A stretch of DNA of 64,000 nt from contig NZ_CP109487.1 in NCBI RefSeq assembly GCF_036227605.1, positions 1,922,001-1,986,000 of the forward strand. Direction: 5' to 3'. Each line of letters starts with the position of its first letter. Position 1 is the first letter of the stretch. The DNA comes from Streptomyces sp. NBC_01439. GTDB taxonomy: Bacteria > Actinomycetota > Actinomycetes > Streptomycetales > Streptomycetaceae. Below, piece after piece: positions 17,629 through 25,706 of this stretch. The notes under the pieces are model-generated. The model ran no database searches, was not told the origin of the DNA, and saw only the letters and a list, made by a program, of their open reading frames with translations. Made by a program: the position numbers and the translations under genes.

Positions 17629-17688
17629 CCTCGCACGCACCTCCTGACCAACCTGCTGGTGCCTGCGCCCGTCGGCCACAACGCCTGA
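17629..17688 (+). pseudogene. Remnant of a second SDR gene
   Basis: The plus strand reads PRTHLLTNLLVPAPVGHNA followed by TGA at 17686-17688. In the intact SDR at 10173 the matching parts are LAHYLLTNLLEP (about residue 120) and LLVGHTA at the very C-terminus. The two ends are thus fused and about 130 codons are missing, as is everything before. The remnant stands in front of GNAT copy B just as the intact SDR stands in front of copy A. Confidence 0.6.
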
Positions 17689-17782
17689 AGGCGAGCCACG
17701 GCCCGGAGCTGCGCGGCCTCTTGCCCTGTGCCGCCCGCTCCCCCTGCCCGAGAACCCGTTGCAGCACCACCTGGAGACATTC

Positions 17783-18601
17783 GTGATCGAGATCTCCCCG
17801 CAGCAGCTCCCCGCCCTGAGCCGTTGGTTCCCCACCGGCTCACCCGGTCCCGGGACTCTCGCCGAGCACGTACTGACCACGGGCTCCGGCCGCTGGTGGG
17901 CCGACCGCCCCGACCGGCCGCGCGTCCTCGCCGTCAGCTGCGCGGACCACGTGCTGCTGCGCGGCGATCCGAGCGTGCTCACCCAGGACGCCCTGGCCCG
18001 GTTCGCCGACCGGTACGTAGAGACGTCCGCCCGGTTCTGGCCGTCGCTCGGCTCGGCATTCGAGCGCGTCGTCCTTTGGGAACGGATGCTGTACGTCCAC
18101 CAGCCTCAGGCACCGGTGTCCCTCCCCCGCACCCCCCGTGGCGTAACGGTGCGGCGGCTGACTCTCCAAGACGTTCCGGCACTGGCCGCGATGGACTCCG
18201 AGAACGCCTGGATTCATGCCAGTTGGGGCGGACCGAGCGGGCTCGCAGCCTCCGGCCACGGCTGGGCCGCGTTCGCCAAAGGTCGGGTCCTCTCCGTCGC
18301 CTGCACCTACTTCCTCGGCAGCGCCTACGAGGACATCGCGGTCGTCACCGTGCCCGATCGCCGCCGCGAGCTCCCCCAGCTACCGCTGGGAGGGGCCCCC
18401 ACCGCACTGGCCTGCGTCGCCGGCCTGACGGCCGACATCCAGGCCCGTGGACACGCCGCGAGCTGGTGCTGCTCACGCGACAACCGGCCCAGCCGACTAC
18501 TGGCCTGGACGGCCGGCTTCCGGCTGACCCGCGAATACGTCCACCACGTCACCGGTCGCGCCATGGCACGCGAGGTCCGGGCGAACCCGGTTGCCGCTTG
18601 A
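17783..18601 (+). CDS. GNAT-type acetyltransferase-like protein (copy B) with repeat insertion
   Basis: The GTG at 17783 (CTGGAG upstream) aligns with the copy A start; 272 residues. It keeps the same order of motifs (LPALSRWFPTGSPG, GRWWADRP, SVACTYFLGSAYEDIAVVTVPD, NRPSRLLAWTAGFRLTREY). Between VTVPDRRR and ALACVAGL it has an extra stretch, ELPQLPLGGAPT, which is encoded by the same 29-base palindromic repeat as at 5236-5264. Copy A has only three residues there, so the repeat has inserted in frame. The insertion sits within the GNAT half and may disturb or only lengthen a loop. Confidence 0.75.
   Translation: MIEISPQQLPALSRWFPTGSPGPGTLAEHVLTTGSGRWWADRPDRPRVLAVSCADHVLLRGDPSVLTQDALARFADRYVETSARFWPSLGSAFERVVLWERMLYVHQPQAPVSLPRTPRGVTVRRLTLQDVPALAAMDSENAWIHASWGGPSGLAASGHGWAAFAKGRVLSVACTYFLGSAYEDIAVVTVPDRRRELPQLPLGGAPTALACVAGLTADIQARGHAASWCCSRDNRPSRLLAWTAGFRLTREYVHHVTGRAMAREVRANPVAA
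18371..18399. repeat. Palindromic REP-like repeat inside the GNAT copy B gene
   Basis: 29 bases identical to 5236-5264 (CTCCCCCAGC-TACC-GCTGGGAGGGG plus CCCC). In this frame it encodes LPQLPLGGAP. The surrounding outer stem of the 5219-5278 copy is absent, so only the core moved. Confidence 0.85.
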
Positions 18602-18676
18602 GCCCCACTGGCTCCCCTGATCTGGCAGAGGAGGCAAGGGCCGCCGATCACCCCACCCCGTTGGTGCCGCCTGGAT

Positions 18677-19825
18677 TCAGAGCCAGTCCCGGCGCTTGAA
18701 GATCACATAGAGCCCGAGGCACACGGCGGCCATCAGCCCCAGTGCGAAGGGATAGCCGAGGGCCCAGCCGAGCTCGGGCATGGTCTCGAAGTTCATGCCG
18801 TAGATCGTGCCCACCAGGGTCGGGGCGAAGAGGATGGCGGCCCAGGCCGAGATCTTCTTGATCTCTTCGTTCTGGGCGTGGCCGGCGTGGGCCAGCTGCC
18901 TCATTTCCTCGTTCTGCTGCTGGGTGACCAGGGTGGCGTTGACCGCGAGGATGTCCTGGAGAGCGAGGCGGAAGCTGTCGACGCGTTCGGTGACGTGGGT
19001 GGCGTGGTCGGCGACGTCACGCAGGTAGCGTCGCAGTTCCTCGTCGATTCCATATTTCTCGAACCCGGCGGTCAACCCTTCCAGGATCCTGGTCAGGGGT
19101 CTGGTTGCGCGCTGGAACTCCACGACTTCCCGGGAGAGCTCGTAGATGCGGCGGGAGACCTTCGGGTCGCCGCTGAAGACCTCGGTTTCGATCTCGTCGA
19201 CGTCGTTCTCCACGCCGGCCACGACCGGCGCGTAGCCGTCGACGACCGCGTCGAGGATCGCGTACAGGACGGATTCGGGGCCTCGCTTGAGGAGATCCGA
19301 GCTGTTCTCCATGCGGCGTCTGACTGCTGCCAGGTCGGGGGCGGCTCCGTGGCGGACGGTGATCACGAAGTCGGGTCCGACGAAGATGTGCAGCTCGCCG
19401 AAATCGACCTCCTCCGCGTCATCCAGATAGCGGGCCGCACGCAATACGACGAACAGGGTGTCGCCGTAGCGTTCCAGCTTGGGCCGCTGATGTGCCTCCA
19501 GCGCGTCCTCGACCGCGAGCGGATGCAGGTCGAACTCCTCGGCAACGGACAGCAGCTCGGCCTCGGTCGGCCTGTGCAGACCGATCCACGCCATGCCCCC
19601 TTCCGCCTCGCGGAGCTTCTGGAAGGTCTCGGCGAGCGAGTCATGCGTGCTGGTGCGCACACCGTCGTGGTACAGAGCGGCAGTGATCACGCTGTTTCCA
19701 CGGGGCGATTGCCGCTCGGCCGCTACGGCCGTGCCGGACTGTTCGGCAATGGGGCGGGGCTCGGCAGGGCGCTTGGCCGGCTTCTTGAACGCGCGCAGGG
19801 CACGCAGGGGACGACGCTCGGACAC
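18677..19825 (-). CDS. CorA-family divalent cation transporter (1)
   Basis: A GTG at 19825 with GGAAGGAC upstream gives 382 residues. The cytoplasmic domain (about 50-310) contains WIGLHRPTEAELLSVAEEFDLHPLAVEDALEAHQRPKLE split over two strands. Two C-terminal helices follow, with the selectivity motif YGMNF between them and an E-rich loop (METMPELGW). CorA proteins carry Mg2+, Co2+ or other metals as pentamers. This copy is more divergent than the pair at 20116 and 52392 and has an extra N-terminal tail. Confidence 0.93.
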   Translation of the reverse strand: MSERRPLRALRAFKKPAKRPAEPRPIAEQSGTAVAAERQSPRGNSVITAALYHDGVRTSTHDSLAETFQKLREAEGGMAWIGLHRPTEAELLSVAEEFDLHPLAVEDALEAHQRPKLERYGDTLFVVLRAARYLDDAEEVDFGELHIFVGPDFVITVRHGAAPDLAAVRRRMENSSDLLKRGPESVLYAILDAVVDGYAPVVAGVENDVDEIETEVFSGDPKVSRRIYELSREVVEFQRATRPLTRILEGLTAGFEKYGIDEELRRYLRDVADHATHVTERVDSFRLALQDILAVNATLVTQQQNEEMRQLAHAGHAQNEEIKKISAWAAILFAPTLVGTIYGMNFETMPELGWALGYPFALGLMAAVCLGLYVIFKRRDWL

Positions 19826-20115
19826 GACGGAGTCCTTCCGCAGGCAGGAAGTAGAAGGCGTAGGGATGCACGAGGGCACGCCGCAGACGCCGCCTGCGGA
19901 TCCGGCTAGGGTCCGGCCATGGCAGCGTCCCGCGGCGTTCGACTAGGAGGTTCACCACACATCGTGGATCTCACCTTCCTTTCGTACGCGGCGGGACTGG
20001 GCCATCAAGCAGGGTATACCCGCCAGGTGAACGCTTCGGACCGGTGATGGGCCCGGCTCTCGCCGCCCCCACCGGCTGCGGCACACTGGCTGCCGATCCG
20101 CCGAAGGAACTCACC

Positions 20116-21204
20116 GTGTCGTTCATCCGCAGTCTCCGCCGCGTGGTGCGCCGCACCGACCGGCGCACCGTGGACCTCAGCCATCCGGCACGGTCTCCGC
20201 TCGGCAGTGCCGTGGTCAACTGCGTGGTCTACCTGGAGGGCGTGCGGCAGACCGGGAACTGCCTGGCCGACGAAGCGATCCGGCGGGTACGCAAAACGGG
20301 CGACGGCTTCGTTTGGATCGGGCTCCATGAACCCGGCCCGGAGGAGCTGGTCGGCGTCGCCGAGCTGTTCGGGCTGCATCCGCTGGCGGTCCAGGACGCG
20401 ACGCACACCCACCATCGGCCGAAGGTGGTGCGGTACGACGACGTGCTGTTCACGGTCCTCAAGACCGTGCGGTACATCGAGCACAAGGAACTCACGGCCA
20501 CCAGCGAGGTCGTGGACACCGGCGAAATCATGGCGTTCGTCGGACCCGACTTCGTCGTCACGGTCCGGCGCGGCCGACACGGTTCGCTGGGCCCCCTGCG
20601 GGAGGCCCTGGAGGCTGCGCCCGAGCAGCTCGCCAAAGGGCCCTCCGCCGTCCTGCACGCCATAGCCGAGCACGTCGTGGACGACTACCTCGCCGTGACC
20701 GACGCGATGGAGGTCGATGTCGACGCGGTCGAGTCCGCCGTCTTCACCGAGCACGCCCGCCACGGCGACGCGGGCCGCATCTATCAGCTCAAACGCGAGC
20801 TGATGGAGCTCAAGCGGGCCGTGGCACCGCTGGAGCGGCCACTGCAGGCCCTCGCGACCAAGCCGTCACCGTCGATCGCCCCGGACATCCAGCCCTACTT
20901 CCGTGACGTCGCCGACCATCTGTCCCGCACCACCGACCAGGTCACGGCCTTCGACGCACTCCTCGACTCGATCCTCCAGGCCCATCTCGCGCAGGTGACC
21001 GTCGCGCAGAACGAGGACATGCGCAAGATCACGGCATGGGCAGCGATCATTGCCGTGCCGACGATGGTGTGCGGCGTGTACGGCATGAACTTCGACCACA
21101 TGCCCGAGCTGAAATGGCGATACGGCTTTCCCCTCGTCCTTGGCCTGATCTCGGCGGCCTGCGTCTTCATCCACCGCGCCTTCCGGCGCAACGGCTGGAT
21201 CTGA
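20116..21204 (+). CDS. CorA-family divalent cation transporter (2)
   Basis: The GTG at 20116 is preferred over the ATG at 20044 because GAAGGA lies just upstream and because the paralogue at 52392-53480 starts at the same residue (F-x-R/N-L-RRVVRR) and has the same length, 362 residues. It shows HPARSPLGSAVVNC, WIGLHEPGPEEL, RPKVVRYDDVLF, QNEDMRKITAWAAI, YGMNFDHMPELKW and a final Arg-rich end. Divergent from CorA (1) with about 290 bases between. Confidence 0.93.
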   Translation: MSFIRSLRRVVRRTDRRTVDLSHPARSPLGSAVVNCVVYLEGVRQTGNCLADEAIRRVRKTGDGFVWIGLHEPGPEELVGVAELFGLHPLAVQDATHTHHRPKVVRYDDVLFTVLKTVRYIEHKELTATSEVVDTGEIMAFVGPDFVVTVRRGRHGSLGPLREALEAAPEQLAKGPSAVLHAIAEHVVDDYLAVTDAMEVDVDAVESAVFTEHARHGDAGRIYQLKRELMELKRAVAPLERPLQALATKPSPSIAPDIQPYFRDVADHLSRTTDQVTAFDALLDSILQAHLAQVTVAQNEDMRKITAWAAIIAVPTMVCGVYGMNFDHMPELKWRYGFPLVLGLISAACVFIHRAFRRNGWI

Positions 21205-21288
21205 TCCATACCTCTGGACGAACGCGAGGATGCGGTGCTTGCCCCACGAGAAGCCCCGGAATCGCAGGATCGCAGCAGCCCACGTGCC

Positions 21289-22851
21289 TCAGCTCGCCAG
21301 ATCGAGCCGGGCCTCCTCCAGGTCCAAGGTGCGCTGCAGCCGTCGGCGAGTGGAGTCGCTGATCCGGTGTTCGTCGTAGAGGCGCTGTAGCTCGACGGCC
21401 TCCACCCGGATCAGGTCCCGACGCAGCAGGCGATAGACGTGGTCCGCCGATTCGGCCAGGTCTGCTTCCTCCAGGCGATCGTGGGCATGGTCGAGGCGCG
21501 CCTGCAGGCTGCGCCGCAGCCGGTCCGCCACGACGTCCGGGACGGCTTCGAGGTCGGACATCTCGTCCAGGCGGCGGATGCCGGCTGCGGCAAGGGCGCA
21601 CCGGGCGGAGGCCTCTTCGCGTTCGGTGTGATCCGGTTCGAGGGCGATTCCGGAGCGACGGACCACGCCGGCCAGGGTGAAGCCCTGGGCGACGAGGGTG
21701 GCCACCACTACCGACGTGGTCAGTACGAGTACGAGCGGGCGCTGGCCGAGCAGGGCGCCGTCGTCCGCCACGACGGGGATGGACAGAGCCGCAGCCAGCG
21801 GAACGACACCCCGCGTGCCCGCCCAGGTCAGCACGGCCGGGACGCGCCAGGAGGGGCGTACGCCCGCGTTCCGCTGGACGACGGCCGAGAGGGGCAGGAC
21901 CCACAGCAGGCGAACGGTGATCAAGGTCGCGGCGACCGCCAGCGCGTACAGCGGCCAGAGCCCGTCGGCGGCGGTCAGCGCGGCGACCTGTCCGGGCAGG
22001 GTGAGGCCGATCAGGCTGAAGACGACGCTCTCCAGCAGGAAGACCACGGTGCCGTTGACGGCGTGCAGCTGGATCCGTATGCCGGCATTGGTGAACCGGT
22101 CCGCCCGTCCTCCGAGCACGACCCCCGCCACGACGACGGAGGTCACACCCGACGCGTGCACCGCCTCGGCCAGTACATAAGCGGCGTACGGGGTCACCAG
22201 GGCAATGACGGTCTCCAGCACCGGGTCCTCGGTCCTGCGGCGGATCAGCGCCACGACCCCGGCGACCGCTCCCCCGACGAGAGTGCCGCCCCCGGCGAGC
22301 AGCGCGAACTCCGTTCCGGCCGCCTGCCAGGACACCCCGGCGGAGGCCGCGGCGACGACGACCGCGACCCGGAAGAGCACGAGCGACGTGGCGTCGTTGA
22401 AGAGGCTCTCGGCCTGCACGAGGACCTGGACACGGGGAGGCAGGGCAAGGCGCCGACCGAGCGCAGTGACCGCCACCGGGTCCGTACTCGCGAGGACGGC
22501 CCCCAGGACCAGCGCCATCTGCCAAGTCAGCGGGGTGAGCAGCGACGCGACCAGACCCACCGCGGCCGCCGAGGCCAGGACCAGACCGACCGCGAGCACG
22601 CTGACCGGCTTCCACACCAGGCGCAGTTCACGCCAGGGCAGTTCCTCGGCGCTGGCGTACAGCAAGGGCGGAAGAACGATGAGTCCGATGGCTTCAGGGC
22701 TGACCCGGATCTCCGGAGTGCCCGGCATCAGCGCGACGACGAGGCCCGCGACAACGAGCAGTGAGGGAGCCGGAATTCGCCAGCGGCGGGCACCCGTGGC
22801 CACGACCGTGGCCAGTACCACTAGGAACAAGACCGTACCGACGCTGCGCAT
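21289..22851 (-). CDS. CPA1-family Na+/H+ antiporter
   Basis: 520 residues from ATG 22849-22851 (GGGTGGGGGC upstream). About 12 helices, with the conserved LPPLLYASAEELPW, ASTDPVAV (the ion-binding ND/DP region) and QAESLFNDATSLVLF segments typical of NhaP/NHE-type CPA1 exchangers, and TWAGTRGVVPLAAALSIP. A cytoplasmic helical tail of about 110 residues ends the protein. It exchanges Na+ (or K+) for H+. It is divergent from kdpF2-kdpD2 and shares both operator and leader motifs with the KimA-like gene. Confidence 0.92.
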   Translation of the reverse strand: MRSVGTVLFLVVLATVVATGARRWRIPAPSLLVVAGLVVALMPGTPEIRVSPEAIGLIVLPPLLYASAEELPWRELRLVWKPVSVLAVGLVLASAAAVGLVASLLTPLTWQMALVLGAVLASTDPVAVTALGRRLALPPRVQVLVQAESLFNDATSLVLFRVAVVVAAASAGVSWQAAGTEFALLAGGGTLVGGAVAGVVALIRRRTEDPVLETVIALVTPYAAYVLAEAVHASGVTSVVVAGVVLGGRADRFTNAGIRIQLHAVNGTVVFLLESVVFSLIGLTLPGQVAALTAADGLWPLYALAVAATLITVRLLWVLPLSAVVQRNAGVRPSWRVPAVLTWAGTRGVVPLAAALSIPVVADDGALLGQRPLVLVLTTSVVVATLVAQGFTLAGVVRRSGIALEPDHTEREEASARCALAAAGIRRLDEMSDLEAVPDVVADRLRRSLQARLDHAHDRLEEADLAESADHVYRLLRRDLIRVEAVELQRLYDEHRISDSTRRRLQRTLDLEEARLDLAS

Positions 22852-22894
22852 TCCGCCCCCACCCGAGTCGACGCGGACCATGCGGTCACACGAC

Positions 22895-22918
22895 GCCGAC
22901 CAGGCTTCCCGGCACACC
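22895..22918 (-). promoter_or_regulatory. Conserved leader motif of the antiporter gene
   Basis: On the minus strand the leader reads GTGTGCCGGGAAGYCTGGTC plus GGC, matching 36278-36301 in front of the KimA-like gene at 23 of 24 positions. In both places it follows TTGACG-type repeats and is followed by a small hairpin (GACC-GCAT-GGTC here). A cis-acting RNA or conserved leader peptide (the frame reads CREAWSA here and CREVWSA there) are both possible. Confidence 0.6.
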
Positions 22919-22943
22919 GCCTTCACCCTATCGATGCAACGGC

Positions 22944-22992
22944 CGTCAATACACCGTCAAAGTCCCAGGCGACTCGCGTCAGGAGTGCGTCA
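22944..22992. promoter_or_regulatory. Candidate KdpE-type array between the antiporter and kdpF2
   Basis: Four exact CGTCA pentamers at 22944, 22955, 22977 and 22988 (offsets 0, 11, 33, 44). They lie 72 bases upstream of kdpF2 and about 95 bases upstream of the antiporter start, so they could serve both divergent genes. Confidence 0.6.
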
Positions 22993-23063
22993 GGGCCGTT
23001 TCCTTCGCGTCATCACTGATGTTCGCTGGTGAAGTCGAGGACGCGCGGAGGAGTCGGGTACGG

Positions 23064-23153
23064 GTGAGTACGGAAACTGTCGTGGGCATCATCGTCGCGG
23101 TCAGCCTGGTCGGGTACCTGGTCCTGGCGCTGTTCTTCCCCGAGAAGTTCTGA
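23064..23153 (+). CDS. KdpF2, orphan KdpF-like membrane peptide
   Basis: GTG 23064 with GGAGGAG upstream opens 29 codons. The product has the same length as KdpF and the same plan: a short polar start (MSTETVVG), one helix (IIVAVSLVGYLVLALF) and the end FPEKF, where KdpF has YPERF. The shared SL-x-GYLVLAL core leaves little doubt about homology. There is no kdpA, B or C here. The next gene, kdpD2, starts two bases after its stop, so the two are co-translated. A role in binding KdpD2 or the distant KdpABC is open. Confidence 0.88.
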   Translation: MSTETVVGIIVAVSLVGYLVLALFFPEKF

Positions 23154-23155
23154 GC

Positions 23156-25702
23156 ATGACGACCACGCACGAGGCGGGCCCGGTGGCCGACGCGGGACAC
23201 CCGGCCGTACGGCCGGGGAGGCTCAAGGTCTTTCTGGGCGCGGCACCCGGCGTCGGAAAGACGTACCGGATGCTCGACGAGGCACACCGCCGGACGGCCC
23301 GCGGCGCGGATGTGGTGGCCGGGTTCGTGGAGTGCCACCGGCGTCGGCACACCGAATCGAAGCTCGACGGCCTGGAGATCCTCCCGCCGGCCGGACAGGA
23401 ATACCGTGGCGGCCGGTACACGGAGTTGGACCGTGAAGCGCTGCTGGCGAGGCGGCCGCAGGTGGTGCTGATCGACGAACTCGCCCATACCAATGTCCCT
23501 GGGGGCGGCCGGCACCCGAAGCGGTGGCAGGACGTCGAGGACATCCTCGCCGCCGGGATCGATGTCGTCACCACGCTCAACATCCAGCACCTGGAGTCGC
23601 TGAGCGACGTCGTCGAGAAGATCACCGGTGTCCCTCAGCGCGAGACTGTGCCCGATGAGTTCGTGCGCCGCGCCCATGAGGTCGAGCTGGTCGACATACC
23701 CCCCGAGGCACTTCGGCGCCGGATGGCACACGGCAACATCTATCCCCCGGAGCGGATCGACGCCTCGCTCGCCAACTACTTCCGCCCCGGCAATCTCATC
23801 GCGCTGCGGGAGCTGGCCCTGCTGTGGCTGGCCGGGAGGGTGGACGAGGCCCTCCACAAGTACCGTACCGAGCACGGCATCGGAGATGTCTGGGAGACCC
23901 GGGAACGCGTCGTGGTCGCCCTCACCGGCGGTCCCGAGGGCGAGACCCTCATCCGTCGCGCGGCACGCATCGCCGACCGGTCCGCCGGCGGTGAACTGCT
24001 CGCCGTACACATCGCGCGCAGCGACGGGCTCGCCGCCGGGGTCTCGCACGTGGCTCTGGCCGACCAGCGGGCCCTCGTCGAGCACCTGGGCGGCAGCTAC
24101 CACTCCGTCGTCGGCGACGAAGTACCCACCGCCCTGGTGGACTTCGCGACGGCGGAGAACGCCACCCAGCTCGTCCTCGGTACGAGCCGCCGCCGTCGGC
24201 TGGAACGTTTCCTCACCGGACGCGGGATCGGCGAGACCGTCGTGGCGCTGTCCGAGGACATCGACGTCCACATGGTCACGCACGAGCGGGCGGGCCACGG
24301 CCGACTGCTGCCCTCCCGCCGCCGTACGCTCCCCACCTCCCGGCTCATCGCCGGACCCGTGGCCGGTGTGGTGCTCCCGGTGCTGCTCACCCTCGGCCTC
24401 GACCGCATGCGCGGCACACTGAACCTCACCAGCGAGGCGCTGCTCTTCCTGGTGGCCGTCGTGGGCGTGGCCTGCATCGGCGGAGTGGCATCCGCCCTGA
24501 TCGCGGCGCTCACCGCCGCGCTGCTCCTCAACTACTGGTTCATGCCGCCCATAGGCGAGTTCACCATGAGCGACCCGGACAGCGTGCTGGCGCTCGTGGT
24601 CTTCGCCGTCGTCGCCGCCACCGTGGCCGCCGCAGCGGACAGGTCCTTGCGGCTCTCCCGCCGTGCGGCTCGTGCCACGGCCGAGGCGGAGACGATGTCG
24701 TCCCTCGCCGGCAGCATCGTCCGCGGCGACCAGACGATCCCGGCGCTGCTGGAACGTACGCGTGAAACATTCGGCATGGACACCGTCGAGCTGGCTCCCG
24801 AAGCCTGCGACACAGGCGGCGCGACGGACCCCGCCCTCGTGGTGGCGGCGGGCCCCGAGTCCTTCCTCGTCCTGCGCGGCCGTACGCTGCCGTCCTCCGA
24901 ACGCCGCGTGCTGGCCGCCTTCGCCGCGCACGTCGGCGCGGCCGTCGAGCGGGCCCGGCTGGCCGAGGCCGCCGCCGAGGTCGAACCGATCAAGGCCGCC
25001 GACCGCCTGCGCACCGCCCTGCTCCGGGCCGTCAGCCACGACCTGCGGACCCCCTTGGCAGGGGCGCTGGCCGCGGTCAGCTCACTGCGCAACCAGGAGA
25101 TCGAGTTCTCCGCCGAGGACCGGGCGGAACTGCTGGCCTCCGCCGAGGTGTCCCTGAACCGGCTCAACCGCCTGGTGGAGAACCTGCTCGATCTCAGCCG
25201 CCTCCAAGCCGGCGCCCTCACGCTCGACCTGCGGGCCACCACACTGGAGGAAGTCCTGCCGGCCGCGCTGGACTCGTTGGACCTGACGCCCGATGGCGGG
25301 CCCGCCGTCGATGTGCAGAGCCTTGAATCGGTACCGGCGCTCCAAGCCGATCCGCCGCTGCTGGAACGGGTGCTGGCCAACCTCGTCGGCAACGCGGTCC
25401 GCCACGCACCCGCGGAGCGCCCGGTGCTGGTGACGGCCAGCGCCCTGGCCGGGCGGGTCGACATCAGGATCGCCGACCGGGGCCCCGGGATCGCCGCCGA
25501 CGACCGCGAGCGTGCCTTCGAACCGTTCCAGCGCCTCGGCGACCGCGACAACACCGCCGGACTCGGCCTCGGCCTCGCCCTGGCCAGGGGACTCACCGAA
25601 GCCATGAACGGCACGCTCACACCCGAGGACACCCCCGGCGGAGGACTGACCATGGTCCTGTCCCTGCCGGTCGCCACCGATGAGACAGCAGGGCGGTTCT
25701 GA
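23156..25702 (+). CDS. KdpD2, second complete KdpD-type sensor kinase
   Basis: 848 residues. Walker A GAAPGVGKT is at 28-36 after a short extra N-terminus; Walker B reads VLIDELAH. A USP-like domain, four helices (about 395-500), a GAF-like part and a kinase core follow. The H box SHDLRTPL has His628; the N box is NLVGNAVRHAP, G1 DRGPGIAADDRERAFEPF, G2 LGLGLALA. All catalytic residues are present, so it should be active. Likely partners are KdpE and KdpE2, since no regulator is adjacent. The downstream RCK-like gene starts four bases later. Confidence 0.95.
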   Translation: MTTTHEAGPVADAGHPAVRPGRLKVFLGAAPGVGKTYRMLDEAHRRTARGADVVAGFVECHRRRHTESKLDGLEILPPAGQEYRGGRYTELDREALLARRPQVVLIDELAHTNVPGGGRHPKRWQDVEDILAAGIDVVTTLNIQHLESLSDVVEKITGVPQRETVPDEFVRRAHEVELVDIPPEALRRRMAHGNIYPPERIDASLANYFRPGNLIALRELALLWLAGRVDEALHKYRTEHGIGDVWETRERVVVALTGGPEGETLIRRAARIADRSAGGELLAVHIARSDGLAAGVSHVALADQRALVEHLGGSYHSVVGDEVPTALVDFATAENATQLVLGTSRRRRLERFLTGRGIGETVVALSEDIDVHMVTHERAGHGRLLPSRRRTLPTSRLIAGPVAGVVLPVLLTLGLDRMRGTLNLTSEALLFLVAVVGVACIGGVASALIAALTAALLLNYWFMPPIGEFTMSDPDSVLALVVFAVVAATVAAAADRSLRLSRRAARATAEAETMSSLAGSIVRGDQTIPALLERTRETFGMDTVELAPEACDTGGATDPALVVAAGPESFLVLRGRTLPSSERRVLAAFAAHVGAAVERARLAEAAAEVEPIKAADRLRTALLRAVSHDLRTPLAGALAAVSSLRNQEIEFSAEDRAELLASAEVSLNRLNRLVENLLDLSRLQAGALTLDLRATTLEEVLPAALDSLDLTPDGGPAVDVQSLESVPALQADPPLLERVLANLVGNAVRHAPAERPVLVTASALAGRVDIRIADRGPGIAADDRERAFEPFQRLGDRDNTAGLGLGLALARGLTEAMNGTLTPEDTPGGGLTMVLSLPVATDETAGRF

Positions 25703-25706
25703 CCGC

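Noticed and set aside
22979..25039. Long minus-strand frame opposite kdpD2
   Set aside because: Same reason; it also overlaps the whole kdpF2 and most of kdpD2.
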